A DNA stretch of 64,000 nt from Periweissella cryptocerci. GTDB lineage: Bacteria > Bacillota > Bacilli > Lactobacillales > Lactobacillaceae. The DNA is taken from NCBI RefSeq assembly GCF_004358325.1, contig NZ_CP037940.1:1116001-1180000 (forward strand), read 5' to 3'. Made by a program: the position numbers and the translations under genes. The notes below the pieces were generated by a model. The model made no database searches. It saw only the letters and a list, made by a program, of their open reading frames with translations, and was not told the origin of the DNA. Positions 29,531 to 37,714 of the stretch are shown here, piece by piece; the stretch's first letter is position 1; the number at the start of each line of letters is the position of its first letter.

Positions 29531-30418
29531 TTAACGTGCGGCTGTTAATCGTTTGAACAAGACTTTGCCTAACCAACGAGCTAAGAGGTTAAAGATTAAG
29601 ACCGCAATCACGAGGACTGCTGATGCACCGGCTGAAACAGCGGCGGCATCTGGCATAATTCCTTCTGAATTAATCTTCCAGATGTGCACAGCGAGAGTTT
29701 CAGCTGGTCGTAATGGGTTCAAAGGACTCGTAATGTCAAAGGGATTCCAGTTGCCAAAATTCAACGCTGGTGCTGATTGACCGGCTGTATAAATTAAGGC
29801 CGCGGCTTCACCGAACACCCGTCCGGCAGAGAGCACTACCCCAGTAACGATACTTGGTACCGCTGCTGGTAAGATGACATGCCCGACTGTTTCCCATTTT
29901 GACAAACCAAGGGCGGCTCCCGCTTCACGTTGCAAATCAGGAATCGACTTAAGTGAACCTTCAACAGAACGGGTGAGCAATGGTAAGTTGAACAACGTTA
30001 AGGCAATGGCTCCTGAAAGAACCGAGAAACCAAGTTTGAATTGAACCACGAAGAGCAAGAAACCGAACAAACCAACGACCACTGAAGGTAATGAGCTCAA
30101 GATTTCGATTGCTGTCCGGATGACCGCCGTAAACCAGTTTTGCTTGGCGTATTCATTCAAGTAAATCCCAGCACCTAAGGCAATTGGCAATGAAATCACC
30201 ATCGTCAAAATTAATAAGTAAAATGAGTTAAAAAGTTGTACCCCAATCCCACCACCGGCTTGGAAGGCTTTGGCTGGTGAAGTCAGGAAGTGCCAACTCA
30301 AGTGTGGTACCCCATCAATTAAGATGAAGCCCAGCAAAGCTGCCAATAGGAGAATGACTAAGCTGGCAATTGTATACAACACAATGGTTGCGACTTTATT
30401 AGATGTTTTTGCGCTCAT
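29531..30418 (-). CDS. pstA: Phosphate ABC transporter permease PstA
   Basis: A 295-aa inner-membrane permease with six membrane segments. The ABC-coupling EAA-type loop reads QREAGAALGLSKWETVGHVILPAAVPSI (reported here only as a position, near residues 174-200). It forms the PstC-PstA channel. Its ATG overlaps the pstC stop by one base. Length and order match other Pst operons. Confidence 0.96.
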   Translation of the reverse strand: MSAKTSNKVATIVLYTIASLVILLLAALLGFILIDGVPHLSWHFLTSPAKAFQAGGGIGVQLFNSFYLLILTMVISLPIALGAGIYLNEYAKQNWFTAVIRTAIEILSSLPSVVVGLFGFLLFVVQFKLGFSVLSGAIALTLFNLPLLTRSVEGSLKSIPDLQREAGAALGLSKWETVGHVILPAAVPSIVTGVVLSAGRVFGEAAALIYTAGQSAPALNFGNWNPFDITSPLNPLRPAETLAVHIWKINSEGIMPDAAAVSAGASAVLVIAVLIFNLLARWLGKVLFKRLTAAR

Positions 30419-31338
30419 TATTTCAATTCTCCCTTCTTACCAATCAAACGAATGATGATATTAAAGACTAATGACATCAATAACAGAATTAAGGCGAGTG
30501 TCCAGAGCACATCATTTTGCATTGAACCCATCACTGTGTTACCAATTCCCATCGTCAAGACTGATGTTAACGTTGCTGCCGGGCTGATTAAGTTTCCTGG
30601 CATAATCGCAGCATTACCCACGACCATTTGGACGGCCAATGCTTCACCGAAGGCCCGCGCCATCCCGAAGACGACGGCAGTTAAAATTCCCGGCGTTGCT
30701 GCCCGTAAAATAACTTTGTAAATTGCTTGCCAGCGGGTTGCCCCAATAGCTAGCGCTGATTCACGATAATATTGTGGTACTGACCGTAACGTATCGACAG
30801 TCATTGAAGTTACAGTTGGGAGAATCATGACGAACAAGACAATTGTTCCTGACAGAATCCCAAAACCAGAACCACCGAAGATATTACGGATGAATGGGAC
30901 AACAACCGTTAACCCAATGAATCCATACACAACTGAAGGAATTCCGACCAACAATTCAGTCACCGGTTGTAAAATTTTGGCACCGTACTTTGGTGAAATT
31001 TCAGTCATGAAGACCGCGGTTCCAATCGCAAACGGTGTCGCAATAATTGCTGATAACACCGTAATTAAGAATGAACCAACAATCATTGGTAATGCACCAG
31101 TTTCTGGCTTACCATTAGCACCATTGACTGACGGGTTCCACGTCTTACCTGTCATGAAGTCCCAAAAATTAATTTTATCAACGAAGAATGTTGCTAGTCC
31201 TTTTGAAGCGACGAAGTAAAAAATTGATACCACGACGATCGCAATTAAAAGCAAAGCTGAAATACTTAATGTTTTCCCGATACGTTCTTTTTTTGTTGCA
31301 ATCGAAGTTTTTAACAAACTTTCACGGATCTCATCCAT
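30418..31338 (-). CDS. pstC: Phosphate ABC transporter permease PstC
   Basis: A 306-aa permease with six membrane segments. Its coupling loop contains YRESALAIGATRWQA near residue 200 and is followed by GMARAFGEALAV. The start was placed at ATG 31338 (MDEIRESLLK), 7 nt after AAGGAG; an in-frame GTG two codons earlier is too close to the ribosome site. The 117-bp gap to pstS is long for this operon, with no clear terminator in it. Confidence 0.95.
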   Translation of the reverse strand: MDEIRESLLKTSIATKKERIGKTLSISALLLIAIVVVSIFYFVASKGLATFFVDKINFWDFMTGKTWNPSVNGANGKPETGALPMIVGSFLITVLSAIIATPFAIGTAVFMTEISPKYGAKILQPVTELLVGIPSVVYGFIGLTVVVPFIRNIFGGSGFGILSGTIVLFVMILPTVTSMTVDTLRSVPQYYRESALAIGATRWQAIYKVILRAATPGILTAVVFGMARAFGEALAVQMVVGNAAIMPGNLISPAATLTSVLTMGIGNTVMGSMQNDVLWTLALILLLMSLVFNIIIRLIGKKGELK

Positions 31339-31461
31339 GAGCACTCTCCTTATGTTTCATGTATTCGGATGCCCGACTTCCTTGTATTTTACATATTTGG
31401 ATATCCAGTCGGTTCCTAATTAATTGGCATTGTGTATTAGCTCCCGGTTGGAAACTTTTGA

Positions 31462-32334
31462 TTATTTATTGATGACTTGACCATCGGCTTTCCGTTGCAC
31501 ATGCATATCATGAATTGAGATATATCCTAATTGTGGTACAACGGTATTTTGAATTTTTTCAGATTGTAAATAGTTTAGGAAGTCAGCGACCTGCCCTTTA
31601 GGCTGTCCCTTGGTATAGACGTGTTCATATGCCCAAATCTTCCAAGTGTTAGTTGTCACATTCGCAACTGTTGGTTCAACATGATCAATGGCAACTTTTT
31701 GCACTGACTTGTCAGCATATGAAAAGGCCACATAACTGATGGCACCTGGGGTTGTGGCAACGATTGAACGGACCATCCCAGATGAATCTTGTTCAGGTGC
31801 GGGTGCCGATTCAGCGCCTTTCAAGGCCCATTTTTCAAAGACCGCCCGCGTACCTGAGCCTGATGCCCGGTTTAACAAGGTAATCGCTAAATCTTTACCA
31901 CCAACTTGTTTCCAGTTGGTAATCTTGCCCGTAAAAATTTGGATTAATTGCGCTTGGGTCAATTCTTTGATACCCGCGTCTTTGTTAGCAATTGGGGTAA
32001 TCCCAACGACTGCGACTTGGTGATCAACGAGACCTTTAGCATTAATACCTTCTTTTTCTTCAGCGAACAAATCAGAGTCACCCATGGTTACGGCACCGGT
32101 TTGGACTTGTGACAGCCCAGTCCCAGTCCCACCACCTTGAACATTAATGAAGACGCCCAAGTGTTTACCGGCATATTCTTCACCAGCCGCTTCGACTAAT
32201 GGTTGCAATGCGGTTGAGCCAACTGCGGTCATCTGCGTACCACCACCATTTTGTGCTCGTGTATTATACGAGTAGCCAAGCCACCCACCTAAGGCAACAA
32301 CGATGATCGTTGTAATCACCCAACTGCGTTTCAT
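31462..32334 (-). CDS. pstS: Phosphate-binding protein PstS, membrane-anchored rather than lipoprotein
   Basis: A 290-aa phosphate-binding subunit of the Pst importer. The N-terminus has one hydrophobic helix (about 5-21) with no lipobox Cys, so it should stay tethered by an uncleaved helix or be cleaved and released. Phosphate-binding segments are VGSTALQPL near 38, GGGTGTGLSQ near 68, DSDLF and the later NRASGSGTR. The C-terminus IHDMHVQR is shared with the second PstS at 54924. It is first in the pst operon, directly behind a PHO-box array. Confidence 0.95.
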   Translation of the reverse strand: MKRSWVITTIIVVALGGWLGYSYNTRAQNGGGTQMTAVGSTALQPLVEAAGEEYAGKHLGVFINVQGGGTGTGLSQVQTGAVTMGDSDLFAEEKEGINAKGLVDHQVAVVGITPIANKDAGIKELTQAQLIQIFTGKITNWKQVGGKDLAITLLNRASGSGTRAVFEKWALKGAESAPAPEQDSSGMVRSIVATTPGAISYVAFSYADKSVQKVAIDHVEPTVANVTTNTWKIWAYEHVYTKGQPKGQVADFLNYLQSEKIQNTVVPQLGYISIHDMHVQRKADGQVINK

Positions 32335-32412
32335 ATTCTAATGCCTCCTAGTTTAACTACGTTGCATGCCAGCCGCCAAGCGGTTCCGTCATGCACATCT
32401 TCTACTGTATTT

Positions 32413-32466
32413 AGTATACGTAAACAACGTAAAACCAATGTAGATGGAATGTAAAGATTGTGTAAA
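32413..32466 (-). promoter_or_regulatory. PHO box array and -10 element of the pst operon
   Basis: On the minus strand four direct repeats lie exactly 11 bp apart: TTTACA, TTTACA, TCTACA and TTTACG (plus-strand starts 32461, 32450, 32439, 32428). A further TTTACG and a -10 element TATACT (32413-32418) follow. This matches the PhoP-box pattern TT(A/C/T)ACA with 11-bp phasing known from Bacillus, placed where PhoP would activate pstS. PhoP is encoded at 43711-44421. Confidence 0.85.
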
Positions 32467-32507
32467 GACTATAATTCTTTTTACTTCACTAATCTGATAG
32501 TTAATAT

Positions 32508-32825
32508 GGCTTTATTTCTTCTGACGTGGGATTGAGTAAAATTGGCCACTGCGTGCCAGTAAATTACTTGGCGCACCACGCTGGAAGCACATGTTCAAGC
32601 CAAAGTACGGTCTTGAACAACTCGGATAAGCTGGGAATCTACGGGAATAAATTCCCTAGATTCCTCATCTTATCCTCAGCGGCGACATGTGTTCCACACA
32701 TATCACCCCAGTCGCGGTGTAAAGGCTGCGCCCGCCAAGTAATTTACCGCCACTTCGTTAGTTAGGAATAATGCTCAAACTAGCAAAAAATAGGTACCGA
32801 CCATAGACCACAATGGCATGGGAAA
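32508..32825 (-). repeat. Structured intergenic repeat, copy G (reverse orientation)
   Basis: Inverted copy whose right-end terminal repeat (GGCTTTATTTCTTCTGACG on the plus strand) faces pstS. Stems carry paired changes: hairpin 1 TGATATGTGT/ACACATGTCG, hairpin 2 ATCTAGGGAA/TTCCCGTAGAT, hairpin 3 GTTCAAG/CTTGAAC. The distal limit is approximate. It lies between the PHO box of pstS and the terminator of the first adhesin gene. Confidence 0.8.
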
Positions 32826-32874
32826 GAGTTGGACCAAAAATCAGGTATCACCCTTCAAATTTGAATTACCAAAT

Positions 32875-32921
32875 AAAAAACCGACATATCAACGTTTCTG
32901 AAAACGAGAATGCCGGTTTTT
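32875..32921 (-). terminator. Terminator downstream of the BspA-like gene 1 (may act both ways)
   Basis: Stem AAAACCGGCATTCTCGTTT paired with AACG...ATGTCGGTTTT, flanked by A-tract and T-tract on either side. Confidence 0.8.
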
Positions 32922-33007
32922 ACATAATTTTTAATGGTTACCATTTTAATTGACTGGGTTACCACCTACAGTCATTAAATGTACTAATATATCCAATTTT
33001 TTATTGC

Positions 33008-35275
33008 TTACAATTTACGCTTCTTACTGAACGCATACAAACCAATGACACCAGCGAGCGCAATTGCACCGATGACTGGTAAGACTCGGTTAACAACGTA
33101 CCCTGATTGTGGTAACACCCTGTCAGAGTTACGCCGAACGCTACTAGTAGGTGTATTGAAACCAGAATCAGTACTCAACGGCATGTAACGCGTACTTGAT
33201 GAACGCGATGTGTCCCTGTTGGTGTTAGTGCTACCAATTCCACTAGTACCTGTGCTATTACCACCAGTTACTGGTAATCCAGTTGGATTATTGGCGGTAT
33301 TAGAACTTGAGCTCTTAGCAGTGCTGTCATCATTCTTCTTGTCTGTGCTACTTGATGCCGCTGACGAACTCGTGCTGGCAGTTGATGATGATTGACTGCT
33401 TGAGTTTCCTGCAGAATTATTGTTACTGTTATTTGTATTACTACTGCTGTTGGAACTATTATTTGAGCTACTACTTGAGCTGCTACTATCGTTATTCTTT
33501 ACAGCCGTCTTAGCGTAGACAAACTTATAACTCCGCCCGGCATTGGCACCGAGGGTCAATTGTTTGCCAAATGAATCCGGTACGGCTTGCCACGTATAAT
33601 CACCTACTACACGCGAAAGGCCACTAATACTAAGTTCTTTAAAATCATAGCCATTAATCGCAAGCTCTTTATCGTCTAAATCCAAGATATCATTCATAAA
33701 GCCAGTCACCTTTTCAGGAGTAACAAGGTTCTGGTCATTAATGTCGACACGATAAATTGTAAATTCTGAAGTAGCTGCCTGATATTGATAAACAATCTCG
33801 TTCATCCCAATACTAATCGTCCCATTCTCAGTACCACTGTACAACGTCGGCTTGCCGTAACCAGCAATTGTTGGAATCGTTGGAAGATCATATTTAGTAC
33901 CAACTTTTCCACTGAGCGTAAATGATGTGATTGGCTTCCGATCCGCACCCGTTGAAATAACTTGACCATCTTGGTCGATATATTTATAAGTGACTGTCCC
34001 ACCAAGTTGCCATTTATCATGACCGACGAGTGGATATGAATTATTTAAATCATTAATATTAGCTAAGAATTTTTGTGCTGCTGATACATCACTATCGCCA
34101 TTTAATGGAATAACAATCCCACCCGGATGAGGATTATAAAATGTATCATTTTCAATAGTTAAAGCTGTATTTAAGTTTCCAATAATTAGTTGGCTCAACG
34201 TACCATACTGATGCTCATTATAATAATCGTAAATTGGCGAATACACGCTCTCATTGATTTGAATTAAATTTGGTAAATTAGTTAGTGTTAATGTCTGTAG
34301 GGTGGTCTGCCCAAAAACGTTGTCCTCAATCGTTTCCAGCTTTGCCAAATTATTAATTGTAACAGTAGTTAAATTTTTGCAATTATAGAACAATTCTGAT
34401 GGAAGTGATTCTATTTTAGCAAGTCCATCGAAAGTGACTGTTGTTATACCACTATCGCCATCGAACATGTCACGGGGCAATGATCTTAAATTATCAAGAT
34501 TCGTAAAATTAACTGTCTTTAAGCTTTCACAGCTGTTAAATATGGCATCCCCGATTCTGGTAAGCTTTGGTAAATTGGCCAGATTAACACTGCCCAAATT
34601 GTCTTCCTCTTCATAATATCCGGTCATAAATGAACCCGCAAACGCTCCGTCACCAATACTTGTTAACGCTGGTAAGTTCGTCAAATTAACGGTGCGCAAG
34701 GCTCCACAATTCGCAAAAGCATTATTTCCAATGGTTTTTAAATTATCCAAATTTGATAATTCGATTGCTTCCAAGGTTTCAGAGCCGTCAAACGCACTTT
34801 CACTGATAGTTTGTAATGAAGTTAATGAATTAAGATCCACTGTTCTCACCGATTCGATACCGCTAAACGCATAAGATCCGATACCAATTATCGACGTTGC
34901 AAATTCTGCTGGAAACGTAACATGTCCATCCCAACTTTGCCAATCTCCTAAAGCTAGGTACTCGTTAAATGAATCGCTAACTCCGGTTATAACCCCATTT
35001 GTAACCTCAAAATCATCGGCAGTAAACTCATGTACCTCACCATCATCGGATATCGCCCGATCAGTTTTTTTAGCTTTATTTTTTATTTTTGAAGTCGGTA
35101 CTTTTGTTGCCAATTCAGTTTGGTCGGTAACTTCCTTATCAGCTAAAGCAATCGGAGTCACCCCCATTCCACCAAGCAAGGTAGTCGTGGCAATACCGGC
35201 ATACAAAAAATGTTTACCATTTAAGTGTTCTGTTATTTTATAAAAATTATGATGTGGCTCTTTCTCATGTTTCAT
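33008..35275 (-). CDS. BspA-like leucine-rich-repeat surface adhesin 1 (type A), LPQSG anchored
   Basis: A 755-aa wall protein. An unusual N-terminal export segment (HHNFYKITEHLNGKHFLYAG and a Gly/Thr-rich hydrophobic stretch) is followed by BspA-type leucine-rich repeats (roughly 85-370, for example LKTIGNNAFANC). A MucBP-like domain (VTYKYIDQDGQVI) and a second beta domain come next. A long Ser/Asn linker holds LPVTG (about 667), and the C-terminus is LPQSG (about 721), membrane helix, KKRKL. The start was placed at ATG 35275, 8 nt after AAGGAG; it aligns with the MxxxKExHHN start of the other three paralogues. It lies 57 bp downstream of adhesin 2, probably in one operon. Confidence 0.88.
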   Translation of the reverse strand: MKHEKEPHHNFYKITEHLNGKHFLYAGIATTTLLGGMGVTPIALADKEVTDQTELATKVPTSKIKNKAKKTDRAISDDGEVHEFTADDFEVTNGVITGVSDSFNEYLALGDWQSWDGHVTFPAEFATSIIGIGSYAFSGIESVRTVDLNSLTSLQTISESAFDGSETLEAIELSNLDNLKTIGNNAFANCGALRTVNLTNLPALTSIGDGAFAGSFMTGYYEEEDNLGSVNLANLPKLTRIGDAIFNSCESLKTVNFTNLDNLRSLPRDMFDGDSGITTVTFDGLAKIESLPSELFYNCKNLTTVTINNLAKLETIEDNVFGQTTLQTLTLTNLPNLIQINESVYSPIYDYYNEHQYGTLSQLIIGNLNTALTIENDTFYNPHPGGIVIPLNGDSDVSAAQKFLANINDLNNSYPLVGHDKWQLGGTVTYKYIDQDGQVISTGADRKPITSFTLSGKVGTKYDLPTIPTIAGYGKPTLYSGTENGTISIGMNEIVYQYQAATSEFTIYRVDINDQNLVTPEKVTGFMNDILDLDDKELAINGYDFKELSISGLSRVVGDYTWQAVPDSFGKQLTLGANAGRSYKFVYAKTAVKNNDSSSSSSSSNNSSNSSSNTNNSNNNSAGNSSSQSSSTASTSSSAASSSTDKKNDDSTAKSSSSNTANNPTGLPVTGGNSTGTSGIGSTNTNRDTSRSSSTRYMPLSTDSGFNTPTSSVRRNSDRVLPQSGYVVNRVLPVIGAIALAGVIGLYAFSKKRKL

Positions 35276-35332
35276 TAGCATTGCTCCTTAGCGGTTAATT
35301 TAGTAGATATTAATACTGAGCACAGTCGGTTA

Positions 35333-37432
35333 TTATTTAGTTTTTTTCTTATTGAACACATATAAACCAATTACCCCAGTAAGAGCAAGAACACCAAAGA
35401 TTGGTAAAATATGGTTAACAATAGCCCCAGATTGTGGCAATGCTTTACTAGCATTATTATTCGGAGCGTTACGCGGCGTATCCGTGCTCAGCGGAATAAA
35501 TTTCGAATTCGTGACTTGTGACTTGTTTATTTTCTTAGTACCGGTGCCACTAACTTCAGTACTGTTTCCCCCAGTGCTTGGGAGTGCATTCGGATTTTGC
35601 GTAGAGCTTGAACTTACAGGCGAATTATCATTTTTACCAGTCGTGGTACTTGATACCGTAGCTGAACTCGACGTAGCCGGTTTTTCACTACTTGAACTTG
35701 CACTACTACCAGTTGAACTATTATTATTCGTGTTAGTATTGTTGTTATTCGTAGTATCGTTATTTTTATCTGGTGTTAATGTTGCAGTCTTAGAATACAC
35801 AAACTTATAGTTACGACCGGCATTTGCTCCAAGTGTTAGTGATTTACTAAAAGAGTCACCCACTGATTGCCATCCATAGTCGCCAACTGCACGTGACAAA
35901 GTACTAATATTAAGTTCCTTAAAATCATAACCATTGATAGCTATTTTTTTGTCATCCAAATTCAATGTATCATTAGTAAAACCAGTAACCTTTTCAGGTA
36001 ACACCAAATTATTATCATTAGTATCAACACGGTAAATCATAAATGAAGCCATCTCTGCTTGATATTGATATACGATTTCGTTCATACCAGGACTAAAAAT
36101 ACCGTTCTCAACACCACTGACTAATGTTGGTTTGCCATACCCCGCAATTGTTGGCAGCATTGGTAAATCGTATTTTTCCCCAGCTATACCAACGATTGTC
36201 ACTGCTTTCACCGGCATATTATCCGTTCCCAATTTGATAACTTGTTCATTTTGGTCGATATACTTGTACGTTATTGCGCTACCCACGTGCCATTTTTCGT
36301 TCACAGAAACATATACGCTATCCCCGATATAATTATTAGCCGCAACAAATTTTTGCGCCGTCGTTAAATCAGTAATCCCATCAACTGGAATTACAAGTCC
36401 GCCTGGTTTAACTATGTGTAGTGCTTCAGTTTCCAGCGTTAATCCGGCATTTAAATTCCCAACAATAATACGATCTAAAGTCGGGCTACTTTCGTCCCAA
36501 TTAGAAAACGCATCAGAATCAATGTGAATTAAATTCGGTAAATTTGTCAAACTCAGCATTTGTAAGCTTCGCGCATCATTCAAAGCGTTGGTCTCAATAT
36601 TTTTTAACTTAGGTAAATCGTTAACCGTCACTGTGGCTAAATTTTCACATTCACTAAAAAGGTTATAGGTCAATGATTGTAGACTATCCAGCCCGCTAAT
36701 TGTGACCGCATTTAACTTTCCACAATATTCAAACACGCCTGTGTCTCCGTGGTAGGTCCCCTCATAATCAGCAGGATCATAATTATCATACGTTCCCGCA
36801 TCATAATAACTTGTTCCCAGTTTCGATAGTAATGGCAGACTAGCTAAATTAACCGTTTCTAAATTTTCACAATCATAAAATGCCCCCGCACCAATCGTGG
36901 TTAAATTAGCTAAATTGCTGATATCAATTGCTTCCAAGAAAACATTGTCAGCAAAAGCATACTCACCAATGGTTTCTAATGCAGTTAAGGCATTAAGATT
37001 AACTGACCTGAGTGGAATACCTTGAAATGCCTCATCGCCAATCCCTGTAATTGTCGTTGCAAATTCATCTGGAAAAGTTATCAAACCGTCCCACTTAGAA
37101 CCATCTTCATACATATAATTTAAAAAATTGTCAGTAAAACCAGTTATTACCCCATCGATAACAGCAAAATCATCTGCCGTAAATTCATAAGCCTCGCCAC
37201 CATATGACCAAGCACGACTGGCTTTTTTTGACTTACTTTTTATTTTCTTAGGTGCGACTTTATTCACTAATTCCATTTGATTAGTATCTGCCTTATCCGC
37301 TAATGCAACTGGTGTGGCACCAATTCCACCAATTAATGTCGTTGTGGCAAGCCCTGCGTACAGAAAATGCTTACCATTCAAATGTTCTGTTAATTTGTAT
37401 AGATTATGATGTGGCTCTTTTTTGTGTGTCAT
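35333..37432 (-). CDS. BspA-like leucine-rich-repeat surface adhesin 2 (type B), LPQSG anchored
   Basis: A 699-aa paralogue with the same order of parts: YK...LNGKHFLYAG export segment, BspA-type repeats (about 85-330), MucBP-like domain (ITYKYIDQNEQVIK), beta domain, Asn/Ser/Thr linker, LPSTG (about 617), then LPQSG (about 665), membrane helix and KKKTK. The linker and anchor are closer to adhesin 4 than to 1 or 3. Ribosome site GAGGAG is 8 nt before ATG. Its upstream DNA resembles that of adhesin 4, suggesting each heads a two-gene operon. Confidence 0.88.
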   Translation of the reverse strand: MTHKKEPHHNLYKLTEHLNGKHFLYAGLATTTLIGGIGATPVALADKADTNQMELVNKVAPKKIKSKSKKASRAWSYGGEAYEFTADDFAVIDGVITGFTDNFLNYMYEDGSKWDGLITFPDEFATTITGIGDEAFQGIPLRSVNLNALTALETIGEYAFADNVFLEAIDISNLANLTTIGAGAFYDCENLETVNLASLPLLSKLGTSYYDAGTYDNYDPADYEGTYHGDTGVFEYCGKLNAVTISGLDSLQSLTYNLFSECENLATVTVNDLPKLKNIETNALNDARSLQMLSLTNLPNLIHIDSDAFSNWDESSPTLDRIIVGNLNAGLTLETEALHIVKPGGLVIPVDGITDLTTAQKFVAANNYIGDSVYVSVNEKWHVGSAITYKYIDQNEQVIKLGTDNMPVKAVTIVGIAGEKYDLPMLPTIAGYGKPTLVSGVENGIFSPGMNEIVYQYQAEMASFMIYRVDTNDNNLVLPEKVTGFTNDTLNLDDKKIAINGYDFKELNISTLSRAVGDYGWQSVGDSFSKSLTLGANAGRNYKFVYSKTATLTPDKNNDTTNNNNTNTNNNSSTGSSASSSSEKPATSSSATVSSTTTGKNDNSPVSSSSTQNPNALPSTGGNSTEVSGTGTKKINKSQVTNSKFIPLSTDTPRNAPNNNASKALPQSGAIVNHILPIFGVLALTGVIGLYVFNKKKTK

Positions 37433-37547
37433 TCATTGCACTCCTCATATAATTAGTTTTAATACTATTAATTTTACTAAGAAAATATGAAACAATTTTG
37501 TACACCATATACTAAAAGATTGAAGCTAAATCCAGCCTCGTCCAAAC

Positions 37548-37574
37548 CGTCTAATTAGTTTTCGTAATTAGACG
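37548..37574. promoter_or_regulatory. Perfect 10-bp inverted repeat upstream of adhesin 2
   Basis: CGTCTAATTA and TAATTAGACG flank a 7-nt loop, about 115 bp before the start of adhesin 2. There is no T-tract, so an operator or leader hairpin is more likely than a terminator. Part of the same string (AATTAGAC) recurs upstream of adhesin 4. Confidence 0.4.
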
Positions 37575-37625
37575 AATCCAACTAATATCATCTTTAGATT
37601 CCACGGTAAAAATATTAGTGTACAC

Positions 37626-37664
37626 AAAAAGGGCAACTCGTTTTCATGCACAAGTTACCCTTTC
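37626..37664 (-). terminator. Intrinsic terminator of the adhesin 4-adhesin 3 operon
   Basis: Minus-strand stem AAGGGTAACTTG/CGAGTTGCCCTT then TTTTTG, 50 bp after the adhesin 3 stop. Confidence 0.85.
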
Positions 37665-37714
37665 TTAATTAGGTTGATAAATACTATACTAATGCGTAAT
37701 TATTTTTGGGATGC

